Positions 1 to 13,064 of a stretch of DNA of 64,000 bases are shown here, piece after piece (within the stretch, counting starts at the first letter, position 1; the number at the start of each line of letters is the position of its first letter). The translations under genes were made by a program, and so were the position numbers. Source of the stretch: Hybos culiciformis (lineage: Eukaryota > Arthropoda > Insecta > Diptera > Hybotidae); NCBI GenBank assembly GCA_964007475.1, contig OZ023275.1, positions 20,873,829 to 20,937,828 on the forward strand, read 5' to 3'. A model generated the notes under the pieces. It had not been told where the DNA came from, did not search any database, and saw only the letters and a program-made list of their open reading frames with translations.

Positions 1-294
1 TAACACCTGATGCATTACGAATTTATATACATAATTGCTTTCAATTGTTTTTTTTGATTTTCGATTTAAAAATTTAATGATTTTTGAACTTGTGTCTTGA
101 TTCTTGCAATGTGAGACTTTTTTGGTGTTTTTTGTGTATAAGAGAATTCAAAATGCGGTTATTGATTGAATCCAACAATTGTTTTTTTTTTTTTTTTAAT
201 TTTGATACAAATTTTGATACAAATTGAATACGTACTATTCCAATGGAGGACACTAGATTAATTGTCAATTTGACGGTCTCAGCCTCATCCGTAA

Positions 295-471
295 AGAATT
301 TGTAATTCTGAATTTCAAATTCCTATAATGCATCCAAACAGTTCATTTCTCAAAAAAAGCCGTCGAAACATTCCAATCACATCTGAAAACATGAAAACCA
401 AACAGAAACCGTACTTCAAAAGGATATTTCCTGAAGCCGGTGCAGAAAGCGATGGTGAAGGCCATAAATAA
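295..471 (+). other. Exon-like open island, unrecognised product
   Basis: This short stretch has clearly higher GC than its surroundings. It is open from 295 to a TAA at 469-471, with an internal ATG at 328 giving a 47-residue hydrophilic peptide that ends PEAGAESDGEGHK. A TAA closes the frame at 292-294 and the AG at 295-296 is a weak acceptor, so the 5' limit is unclear. The complementary strand is also open for about 40 codons, which weakens the coding case. The first bases (about 290-325) resemble 37050-37085, suggesting repeat-derived DNA. It may be a fossil transposon fragment or a last exon. I do not recognise the peptide. Confidence 0.22.
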
Positions 472-3443
472 AACAAAGATATGTTAGAGTTTTAATTATG
501 TTTAAGTTTATATGTATATTAATTATATATGCTATTATTATATATTCGTACATATGCGATATAAAATGTGATATAAAAAATGTGATATATAAAATGTGGA
601 ATGTATAAAAAAATTTTGAAAAATGGTATAATCTTAAATTTTTCTTCTTTTACTCTGTGATGTATATTATACCTTTTAGATTTTATAATATGTACTTGCG
701 AATGTCATCAAGTTATTTAATTAATTTAATTTTTTGTTGTTATGTTTTTAAATTATTATTTTAACAGCTCTAGTTAATATTTAATGATTTTTTTTTTATA
801 ATGTTTAATTTTTCACCAACCAATAATTAGAAAGGCCTCAAGAGAGAATAAGAAACAAAATAATTGGACAATCATTATTATGCGACAATTTTTATATTTT
901 ATTTAAATTGTGGAAATTTTCATAGACAAAGTTAAATTTACTATATTGATGTGTCTAGTTAGAATTTTTTTGTTTTTTTTTTCTGGGTCGAAAAAAAATC
1001 ATTTGAAATTTAAGTAAATTTCCATGTTTTTTTTATTTGAACACCCTATTTTGGTTTTTTTCTATATATTTTATTTTGGGTAACCCATTTTCATATGCTA
1101 CCGAAATATTGTTTGTTATTTAATACATACATATTAATTTATATGTTGCAAAAAAAAAAACAAAAGAAGTTAAAAAAAAAAAACAAATTTTAATTCATGC
1201 GCAAAATAAACAAGAATATTTATAATAACTAAAAGGTCCGTATATATTTAAGTTTGAAATATAATTTTAATAAATAGCATTTCGTTATAATAATTTTAGT
1301 TTTTTTTTTTTAGTCAAAAATTATAATTTTTTATGTTATTTCCTTTTTTGTTATTCATGTGATTTTAAAATCATATAATTGCAAAAGTTTTACGAAAAAA
1401 AAATCTACGATATATTTCATATATATATTTTTTTTGTTAAGTTAATAACAAAAATCCTCCTTAATAATTGCATGCAATCAAAAGCAAGCGGAATCGTTAT
1501 AAATTATGTATAGAAGAGGGTAAAAATTTCACAGTTCTATTTTATGTATATACATTTTTTTTTATTATATTTATTTATATATTTTTTTCCTTTTTTTCGT
1601 GATTTGATAAAGTTCTAATGACCTTCGCATGCAGAACAAAATTTTTTTTTTTCCCTTATTTTTATAGTTTAGTTTCGTGTTATTATTTTTATCACTATTT
1701 AATTGTAGTGATTTGTATTAGGCGTCTTGATTGCTTGCTTTAGAATATTTTGCATGCGTTAATTGCTTTTCACTTGAAACATAAATTTGAACATTACTTT
1801 CAAATTTTTCACTCAAAATAATATAATTTTGAAATGTTTTTTATACTTTTAAATATATATTTTTAATAAAAAATAAACGAATTTTTTTTTGTTAAAAATA
1901 ATGGAGAATTAAAAAGTTTTCGCACTCAATTTTATTATGTTTCATTTTTTTTTAATAAAATTGAAAATTTATAGTCGTTTTGATGTGAAACAGAAAAAAC
2001 AAATAGTTCCATTGATTGATTCAAAGAGTTTTAGAATTATTTTCGTGAATATTACATTTATTTTATTCATCTTCTAAACATCTAAATTTTCAGTAAAAGG
2101 TACATACGATACAGACTTACATAATATGTATACAATATAAAAAAATTTTTTATTTAATTTAAATCACCACGAAAATAAAATTTGATTGCATGTACCGGAC
2201 ACATCTTTATACCTTTATATAGATTTTGCGTGATTGGATGCAATAAAGGAAACAAAAATACTAACAAAATGGTTTAAGTTTTGACAAAGTAGCGTTTAAT
2301 ATTAAAAACACCACCATTATTTGTTTAAATAAATGTACAATTCCTTAAGAAATAGGAATACACATTATGTATTCTTATATGTACAGAATACGGTATTATA
2401 AATACAGATATTATATAATAGGTACTATTTTATACTTCCTAATTTAGTTATTCCCGTTGAACTTGAATACAATATGAGCCAGTTCCACTTGAGTCCAAAT
2501 AAAACACAAGAAAAATTTTTAGAGTTCAAAGGATGAACGTAACAGACAATTTTTTTTCTAATAGCTACCTTTAACACAAGGCGAAATACCTTTTATGCTT
2601 AAAGAAGTATAGATTTGATATGGAGGACAGGACAGGAACCTTAAACGTGAGTTAATAGTGGGATGGAAATAATTTACACTCTTCAATAACAATTACTTAA
2701 TATAAATTAAAACTATTTCTAAAACTTTAATAATATTACCTCCTCACTTTATTACTAAGGCTTTAATACCATAAGAATTTCAAAAAACCATGATGAATTA
2801 CAATAATAATTAAATTGAAAAAGAATAATTGTACAATAATAATAAAATTTTCAATGAATTTGAATATTATCGGTCTTGGTTTTCTTATACCAATAAAACA
2901 TCTTAAGTTTCAAACATCTAAGTCTTATGTTTGTTTAATGCAACATGAAAATTGACAACACGAAAGAAAAAAAAAATTCAAAACAAATAATAATAATAAC
3001 AACATAAAACATTATGGTTGAAATACGAGTAATATTAAACATAGATGAGGTTTTGTCACTTTGTTTGTCATTTAAAAAGTATCTAGATATAATGAGAAGA
3101 GTAAAAAAAATATTATTACCTATCCATGATGATAATAATTTAGTTTATTTTTATAAAATGTACATTTATATTCGTATATGCAGATGCAACTAAATGTTTT
3201 CAATTGGAAAACTCAAAGGGATTCCATCATAAATTGAAATTGTGGTTTCAGTTCCAATTAAACAAATAAATTGAGAATATTAAGTTTTATATTAACGGTA
3301 TCCTGTAAAGATTATGAACTTTTTTCTTTGTTGTGAAAGTAAGTATATTTGGTATATTGATATTTATATTTCTAGTTATGAAAAGTTTGTTTGAATTTTC
3401 ATTGGTTTTAAATAGTTAATAAAGTCGTAACATCGTAGTTTTT

Positions 3444-3632
3444 CTAATAATTATCATTGATATTTAAACGCCGATTCAATAACTCAGCCACCATTTTACT
3501 CCAGTCCGGAGATGTAGTTCGGCGTAAGACAAATAATGCATTTAATAGCGTCTTCCTATAGAGATTTTCATATTTATCGATCATTGTTGAACGATTATTA
3601 GTCCATTGGATAAAATTTTTTAATTTTAGTTG
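3444..3632 (-). CDS. Candidate terminal exon, 62 codons, unrecognised
   Basis: On the minus strand an open frame of 62 codons runs from 3632 to a TAG at 3446-3444, directly behind a plausible splice acceptor (TTCCTTAG, just above 3632). The peptide has a balanced, protein-like composition (FIQWTNNRSTMIDKYENLYR, later TSPDWSKMVAELLNRR) that AT-rich noise rarely gives, and the base composition is richer in GC than either flank. An internal Met could start a 46-residue product. I recognise no family. The next 110 bases upstream on the same strand (about 3660-3760) are also GC-elevated and contain a tRNA B-box-like string (AATTCGAGACC), so the whole island may be a transposon or SINE remnant. Read as an exon candidate of an unknown gene or fossil element. 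Confidence 0.3.
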   Translation of the reverse strand, partial: QLKLKNFIQWTNNRSTMIDKYENLYRKTLLNALFVLRRTTSPDWSKMVAELLNRRLNINDNY

Positions 3633-6600
3633 CTAAGGAATTATAGTTACAAGAAAAGCCCACGAAACCTCACCGATTAACTCGAGTTACACTATAATTA
3701 TGGGCAATCCGGTCTCGAATTCATGTCCACCAACATGGCAAACAGTGTTATGAAACATGTTGTTGAATACAAATTAAAAAGTTTTCGGTTTTTTGATGTG
3801 GTTTTGGGATGAAAGAGTCCTTGTAGATTAAAATATACCATTTTTGACCCGATCTTTTCTAAGATGTACTTGCACATATCTTCGCAGTTGCAAAAGGGTT
3901 ACAATTAAAAAAAAACTCCCAATACATTTGACGACTTTGGAAAGTTAAAGTTACACAAATATTTGAGAAAAAAACCCACATGTTAATTTTTTTAAACTTT
4001 TTGTCATATAGGATTATATTTATTATATTATTTCCGTTAAGTGTTATTTGCAATAAATTTTACGTAATTGAAAAATTTATTTTTTTAATATATACCACTA
4101 AAGTACATTTTTGTAACAATTTTGTTTCAAGATGATATTTCTAAATACATTGTTTCATAACTTTTTTTTTCCCATTTGTTTGAGTAACTTTTAAACTTTA
4201 AGTGAACAATCTGAATTCAAAATTTCATAATGTATATTACACTATACTTACCAGATTTTTAAGGACCACTTTAGTGAAATTTTCGCTTCCCCTTTTATTT
4301 TATTCATAACAATGTGTATTATAAATATAATCAAGTAGTTGAACAAAAAAAAATAGCAGTTTTAACCCTCTTGAAATTTATTACTAACATATATTTCGTA
4401 ATATAATTTTTTTTTTCAATACACAATAAAACGAATAATCCAACTTTTGAAGTAGCGATAGCAAAATGTACCTACTTTTATTTAATAACAAGTAACAAAA
4501 ATAATTTTTTTTGATCACTTGTTTTTTCAAAACTTATTTTTTAGTTTCATTTTCTATAATTTAGTCAATTAAGAATTTCCATTTTGGCGCAAAGGGTTAA
4601 AATTATGATGTGTGTTATAATTTTTTAGAATATTAGCGAAATCTTTGTTTATAGCTTTAATTTCGTTAAGGATATAAAGAGATGAATATTTTATCCGCGA
4701 AAGGCAAAAAGTCTGTTAGATGCGGTGTGCTAAAATTATATTGCGAACAAAAAAAAACAAAGTGCATTTTTATACCTAAAGCCTGGGACAGAAACTCAAA
4801 AAGCCAAATTTATGTTGCGAAAAAAGGAGGGACACTCGAATTATAGATCTAGTTATTATTTTCGTGAAAGCATAATTTCTCTTTCTAATGTGCTTTGGAA
4901 GTACTTAACGAGTATTTATGTTGCATTATAGTTATATGAATTTATTTATTTAGATAAATATCTAACACTATTTTTACTAATTAAAAGCTATAATATTTAA
5001 CTAGGTTAAAGAATAACATAGCAATGAATTGACTTTACAAATTATAAAATTTGCTAAATAGTTATTGTCGCATTAAGCCATCTGTAACCTTTAGAGGAGC
5101 GTGTAAAGGATGTTAAAGTATTTAATTTTTTTTTGATTTAACTTAATATAACATTATTTATTGGCGATTCTAAGAGAAATTTATATAATACAGCACAGCC
5201 CATTCCAAATAACAAGCATTTTAGTAATTTAATAGTTTAAGTTGCCAAATTTTTTGAGCTAAAACATATAGTGTAATGTATAGATTGTACATTTATATCA
5301 TATCATGATGTTATGTGCACGATAATAAATTCATTTAAACTTCAAATATTTACATAAATATTGGCATTGATGGCGACAGAAAATTTTTTTTTTTTTTAAC
5401 TTTTCATTTGAGAAAATTTAACAAAAGTAAAATATAATGAAAAAAAAAACAAAAATCTGGGATGGACCATTAATCGATAAAATATGCACACAAACAAAAT
5501 TTAAGATAATATATTTGCTAGTTTTTCACTTTATATCGCCATCAATGAATATTATATATATATTCTACAACCAACAGTGACTTTTCCTTTGTATTTCATA
5601 ATAATCTATACTCTTATAGGGATGAGAGCACTTTGATTTTTTCTCTCTGACATCTCTATACGCTTATAAAGCAGTGTATATGTAATAATAAACACAACCA
5701 GCATAAAAGCATAATAAATGAAAGAAGAAACATAATAATAATAGAATTATTTGTATATTTTTAAAAGCATCAATACTTGAGTTGAAAAAATAAAAAATAA
5801 AAATAAGAATGAGATTAGGTGGTGCTAAATAGAGTCAACACTTTACAATAAATAAAAACCAAAAAAAAAAAACATAAATGAAAGCATCTTTTGTTACAAG
5901 AAAATGGGGCGTTCATAATATGCGTAAAGAGAGAAAAAATTTCAAAAATGTATCTGTATGTAAAAAGATTTTTAAATTTATTTTAAGTTGTGTGAGTTAC
6001 AAGAAAAAAAAAAAAAAATTAAAATAAAAAAAATGTTGGAAAACTAGTTTAGTTTTATTCTTAGTTTTTTTTTTTTTAAGTCTAGACCGGATACTGCGAT
6101 ATTTTGAGAAAACAGAAAAAATTGTAATGTTTTTCAATTGCAAAACTTTAATTTTTGGAATATACATATAAATGTATGTATAAAAAATTAAAGAAGTTAT
6201 AATTTTATTTTTCAAGTTTGAAATAATATTTAAATATATTTTTGTTATAGATTCATAAAATTTTTTGATAAAAAATATTTTTCTTTAATTCAGTTTTTTA
6301 TTGTTTTAGAATTATTCTAAATTAAGATCAATGAAAGTAAAAGTAGCCAAATCAGTTATGAAATTTGAGATCTAATTGAATGTAAATAATTTTAGCTTCT
6401 TGAATGCGATAAAAATTGCCTTTTTTAATGCAAAAAATACGCCAAGAATGAAAAACCGATTAATTTGAATTTGACCCGTTTTCGATATTTCCATGAAAAT
6501 TTTAAAGCAATTTAATTTAAAGAGATACATTTACTTACGTTTCTCTAAGTGAGAAAAATATAAAACTTAAGAAAATTCTGAAACTTTTGAATCAAAAATA

Positions 6601-9600
6601 CGAAAAATAAGTTTGCTATTCAAATTGCAATGATGATGGTTTAATTGGTTTAATTAATCTTACTGTTTGTAATGTTTCAGTTTTTCTGAACTTAAAATTT
6701 ATTTTTAATATAATCACTGAGTCGTTGCCGGCTGCGCTGTTAAAAAAAAACAAACAATTTTTGCATGCAGTGCAGTGTCCAGAAATTAAATTTATAAAAA
6801 TTTCAATTTAATAAATTTTTAATAAAATATTATATTAATTATAAAATGTCGTCATTTTGTATAATTAAAATTATAATTATTTTTATTCCCTAAACATACG
6901 TATATAGCCTGCTATTATAATAGTTATTATCTCTAAAACATAATATTTAGTAAATAATTATATTTTATTTTTATCTTTTTATCTCATATCGTTTTTTTTT
7001 TTTTTTTTTGAATTTATAACTAAAATTTAACAAAATACTATAATAGAAGTAGGTAGTGAAAAAACAAAAAAAAAACATACCTAATATTTTTTTAACGCAA
7101 CATTTCTCATATTTTTCATGTTTTATGTTATATACTCACTGAAGGACAAATTTATTGTCCAAATTTGCTTATTTCATGACATTTTGCTACACACCAACGA
7201 TTTTTTATTATCAAAAAAAAAAATGTGAAAAACTATTAAAAAATAAAAAAAAAAATTATTATAAATACAGATTATAATCTCTTATTGTTAGCTATTTTAA
7301 GAATAATTTTCACTTAAACTGAATTGTTTTTTTTTTTTTTGCTTTAGTTTTTAAGCAATAATTATTTACCGCATTTTTTATAAACGTTTAAGTCCCCTGA
7401 ACTAGAATTATGTTATGTCACTTATATATAAATTGACCCTTTTTAGTATAAGTAGTAACAATAGAGAGATATATAGTTTGCAATTCGTGTAAATATACTA
7501 TCTTTTGAAGTTCATTGTACTGAATCTATATAATATTATCGCAGAATATACTCAATTCCACTCCAACATATGACATTACTTTGTCCTTCGATAATCTCTA
7601 TTTAAGAAATTTTCTTTAAAATACATATTTCTATATAGTTTCAATTGAAAATATTTCTTCTACATAAATTTAATAAAAATTGCAAGGAAATTGTATTAAA
7701 CATTATGTCTTCTGTCTCTCTTTCTATAATTTATGAAATTTTTCATGTTGGGCCTAACATTTTACAAGAGTGTAAATGGTTAATGTAAAGATATAATATT
7801 TTGCTTTATTTCATATAATAAATATTTATGTAGTATACATTATGTATTATATATGAGAAAAAAGAAAATTTATATTCAAATTAAAACAAACTGTAAAAAT
7901 AATATAAAACACAAATAGGTAGTTTTAGTTAAATATTTCTGGATGTTTAAAAAAATTAACAACCGCAGGCTTTATTTTTTTTATATATATGTATATTGTA
8001 TATATATAAAAATAAGGAAACAAACAATTGGCTAAAGCTAATGAATATGCACGAAAAACAAAAAAAAACATTGTACTACATAGCATAGTAGTACACTATC
8101 AAAATATATGTACATATATTCATAATTTACTATAAATGTTTGTTTATCAAAATATTTATATTATAGGATTATATAGTTTGAAAAAACATAAATGTGGGTA
8201 TGGGTATCTTAAGTACATAAAATTATGCAAAAAAAAAAAAAATAATTTTTTATAATCACTTTATTGTTTGTGTGGTTTTACAAAAGGTTTCAAATAATAT
8301 AAATTTAACCCACTACATTAATTTAGTTTTAATAATTTTTAATCAACAAAATATTTCATTAATTTGTAAAAGAAAAATAAAATTACAAAGAAAAATATAG
8401 AAATTGTAAATTATAAGAGTTTAATATTATGTATATATAATGTATTTATATACTATGTAGTTACATTATATATTTAAAAGTTAAATACATAGCTTTAGGA
8501 AACCTTGCAAAGAAAATCGAAAATGTTTATGTAAACTAATTGTGAGAAACCATTTATTAACTTGCCTTCTTTCTAAGTCCTTAAAATTTAAAGCTGATAA
8601 TAAGATGAATTTTGTAAACATTACAATAATTAAGATTACGAGCACTTACAAAATCTCTATATTACATATTACGTAATATAGACAAAGGTGTAATTTTTAT
8701 GATTTTTAAAATAACTACATATTAGAAAAACTGTGAAGTGCATATAATTTTCGTATTTTTCAAATTAATGTAATTTGTAAAATTATTTAATTTTATAATG
8801 ACGTATCATTTAGAGAAGTTTAAAAAAAAAATTTAATTATTAATTAAAAGTTCATATTTTAAAGGAAATAAATCAATTTTTATCAAAGTTGAATTCAAGA
8901 GAATAAAAATTCGAAATTGCTACTTCACATTTTTAAATTTTATCTATCTAAGTAGTTTTGTCCAAAAATAAGCATAATTATGTTTTGCGGAAGGCGTTAC
9001 AGGGTTTGCATAATGATGTGCATAGGCTAAGTTTATTTACAATGTTACTAATGTCATATTTTGGAACAAAATATAAACAATAAAAATGCAATATTTTATT
9101 TACCTATGTAATAAATAAATATTCTAAGTGTATGAAAACTTTTGATTTTCTGCTTTTTAATTGAAATTTTTTTTTTTTTTTCAGTGTAATAATGCATTTA
9201 ATTCGCCTTTAGGTGTAACATTAAAAGAAACAAATTATTATTTTGGTTAACAATTAATGAATAGCATGTCTAGAAGTATTTTAAAACACGAATAAATTCC
9301 GTAAAAGAACATTAACGTTTTTGATTATGAAAAGGAAAAAAAAAAAAAAACACAAAATATTTAGTTCTTAAAAATATTAGTGTTAAAATTCACAAGGTGG
9401 CTTGGTCATATTGAAGCATTGTTATGCTTCAGAAAGTCCTTAATTGGTTTTTTTTTTTTACATTTTAATATTTTGTAACATTTTTTTTTCAATATATTTA
9501 AAAAAAAGAATTATGAACAATAAACTTTTTCCTTTTTATGCACTTTTTACTTGGAAAATTTTATTAATTTAATTGAATAACGCATTTTTAAATGTATCCC

Positions 9601-12600
9601 TTATATAGCTTATACATAAATGAATCTAGGGAGAGTAATACACAATAAGTATTCTTAAAAAAGACAAAATATGAATTAATGTCGAAGTACTGATTGTCGA
9701 ATTTTTGTAGTTTTATATTTTTCTCCTGATAAAATTCGACGAATTTTGTCGATTTCTTAGAAATCTGGATTGGTTAAAACTAATATGAAAATGTTTGGTT
9801 AATATGAAGTAATTTTATGATAATTGCATATTTTATCTGCATTTATGGCAAACATGTGAAACAAATCAATGCAATTTGTCTTAAGATTTCTAGATCTGTG
9901 CATATTTTTCTTCCATTGGTATATTTTAAATTGAAGTAAAGAAATATGCTTTTGAATGAACCTTCTTTCTCTGACACAAAAGTCTTTGATAAGTAAAGCA
10001 AAATATTAAAAATATGAAATATGTTCATTCATGACTTTTTTCTCGTTTTAGTACCAAATTGTAGAAAAAGTTGAAACTCACTGACATTCAAATTTTAGAT
10101 ATAAAGATATTAATTTTGTTGTACTTATTATAACTATGCGCAGAGTATATGCAAAAAAAAAAAAATTAAAAAAATAAAAGATGTTAAACCATCCAGAAAA
10201 ATATAAAAGAATTAATAAAATTGTTAATTTTTTTTTTCCGTTTTCTGTTAATTTTATATCGCATTATAAAAATAAAATAATTGTAATTTAAAAAAAAAAA
10301 AAAAAAAACAAATTTCAATGCATCAGCGCATGAATATAATTCAGTCAGAATAATATAATAATGAAATACAGAATATAATTTTTTTGACGTGTTTAAAAAC
10401 ATAAACCAAGTAATTATGGTCAGTGCAGACTTTTGTAAATATTATGCTAAAAGATGTGTATATGTGTATCTATTTTAATTTATACATTAAATGCAATATA
10501 ATTTTGTATAAAACATGAAAAAACTATTTTATGCACTTTTGCATCGAAGTTAAAAAAAATAATAATAAATAAATAAAGTTTAAGGAATAAACAAATTAGT
10601 AAACATGAAATAGAAAATTCTTATAAACATGATAATAGCTACAATTTAAGCATAATGAACTTAAAACATTTAAATTAATTATCTAGTTTTATTTATATTT
10701 ATCTAACTTACATTATTCATACGTTATACATAAATATGTATATAATATATTATATTATAATATGAATATCATTAATTGTTGCTTTATTTTTATGTTATGT
10801 ATATGAAAATGGTGCACTTACATATTATAAGAAAAGTAAAACTTAAATAAGGGTATCATATTTAATTAAGAACTTGTTAAAAATTGTTTACATTAAAAAT
10901 GTTAAAACAACTTAAGTATCTGACAAACATTTTTTTTTGATTAAATTATTTTAAATATTATTTCAAATTTATCAGGTTGATGAGCCCAAATGAATTGAAA
11001 TTAAATAAACAATGTTGTGTTTTCTTCGTGGTTTTAATGACTCTCATCGCTGATTTTTTTTAAAATTGAAAAATCTTAATTGTAATCGAAGAAATTTTTT
11101 ATATGAGAAATCTGAATTTAACCTGACGATTATCACATACATAAGTTTATGAGAAGAGTTGCGATCAATACTAGTCTGAGTATGTTTTACCACAGAGTTG
11201 TTTCTTTACTTATTTCGTTAAATGTATTTATTTATTATATTTTTTAATGAACAGGTTACTATAATATCAAAAACAAAGTGAATAATGAAATTAACTTAAT
11301 TAAAAAAATAAAATAAAATAAAAAACTAGTGAATGAGCAATGCAATAATAATGGAAAGAAATATTTTTATTTACAATTAAAAATAGTTCTGCAAAAATAT
11401 TTTTTAATGATATCATTCATATATATATAAATAAATAATGAGGAAGGAAAAATATAATAATTTTTAATTAATTAAATTCATTGGGAAATAATTTCTTTAT
11501 TTTCATGTGAATTAAAAAAATTATATATATGGAGATATCTCAATTATAACAAAAAAAAATTTATATTTTCAATTTTATTTATTTCTCTATGCTGTTTCAT
11601 GGTTGAGATTTTTATTATTTTGTCTCCCGAAAATAAAAAATAAAAACGGTTGGAATTCTATTCGTGGTAAGCAAAGTGAAATTATAAGAACGGTATATTT
11701 TCAGCAGCATTAATAGCCTTGTCATTAGGGCGCAAAAATAAATATATAATTGCTATTATAGTTCTGAATCTGAACATAAAATTTTTGTTTTACTCAAAAT
11801 CTGATTTAGTTCATTTTATAAAAATTTAAAGATAAATAATTTTAAACTTCTGTAGAAGATTAACCATAATATGTATAATAATTTTCGGTTCTGGTGGTCA
11901 AATGCATGTAATGTATAGATTTTTTCATTATTGGTAATATTCGATTTAAAAATCAATTAAGATAACTACAGAATGAATAATGGAAATAATAATAAAATAT
12001 AAAAAAAAAAAACTATTAAAAAAGTTAAAAACCTCTTTACGGTCTATTTGTTCTTCAGAAAAAAAAGAATTTAAAAAGATCATTCTTATCTCATAAATCA
12101 TAAAAATTTCATTCTAAAAATCATTAATTTTAGAATTTTTAGATTATTTCATTGAAAAAATATTTTAAAAACATGTTATTGTTAGAAAGTTGAGAATTTA
12201 CTTTATTTAAAAAAAAAAAGGAAAACAAATATTTATGTATTTCTCATTTATTAAGTATATGTATGCGGTTGTCAAATAATTTGACTTGTAAAAAAAAAGT
12301 AAGTAGTTATTTCATTAATGCTGCAAGCCATGCTGTTTCTTTTAACCTTGACCCGTAACCTGGATATAATGTAAATAATTCCAAATTTAGAATTTGAATT
12401 CCCAAACTATATCATTTAAAATGAGCACAGTATATCACACTACTATTTTTGACGGACGACTCCAATTTACAAAATGATATTGAAACTATACATGAAAATG
12501 AAACTAGTTTCAAAAGAGAATGAAACTTAAATGAATGTAATATATGTGAATGATAATGAATAGTTATGATTGATTGTAAACAAACTACAAACTGATAAAA

Positions 12601-12902
12601 AATATTAAATAGAACTTATTTTGATATTTATATATTAGAATGAAAACCTCAAATAAAAATAAACTAAAGTTCTAAAGTTCTATAAATTTTACATTTTTTA
12701 ATTGATTTTCTTTATGAAACTACAGTAGAGCTTACCTTATTTTAGTTAGGGATTTATTAAAGTCAATATTATAAGATTAATATATTTTGAAATTATTTCC
12801 CTTAATATTTTATTGATGGTTCCAAAAACCAAAAAAAAAAAGAAATTGTTTATTTGAAAAACAGTTCACAGGAAAAGGCAATTGCAGCATATTTTATTTA
12901 AT

Positions 12903-13064
12903 ATGTCTGAAGAGTTATTATGTTCTGAAAAAATAGAGAAAAAAACTGAATTGTCATTTTCCATATGGCGTATAGTAGCAAGCGCAGGCATTTGTTTTGC
13001 CTTTTTTGATCTATTTTTTTTACTAACAATAATGCTTTTTGTAAAAGGATATTCATTAAACTGA
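12903..13064 (+). CDS. Possible small ORF with a hydrophobic C-terminal half
   Basis: A 53-residue frame starts at ATG 12903 (an earlier in-frame ATG lies at 12882). The first 20 or so residues are charged (MSEELLCSEKIEKKTELS), followed by a Trp-Arg and a long hydrophobic stretch (IVASAGICFAFFDLFFLL and on), which would form one or two membrane helices before a short KGYSLN tail. Hydrophobic strings come easily from T-rich DNA, and nothing shows expression, splicing or conservation. It lies alone in intronic DNA. More likely a chance frame than a gene, but the split between a charged N-terminus and a membrane segment is that of many short membrane peptides. Confidence 0.12.
   Translation: MSEELLCSEKIEKKTELSFSIWRIVASAGICFAFFDLFFLLTIMLFVKGYSLN

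Noticed and set aside
9408..9443. Short hairpin TGAAGCAT...ATGCTTCA as a microRNA precursor
   Set aside because: The stem is only 8 bp with a 4-base loop, far too short for a microRNA hairpin.
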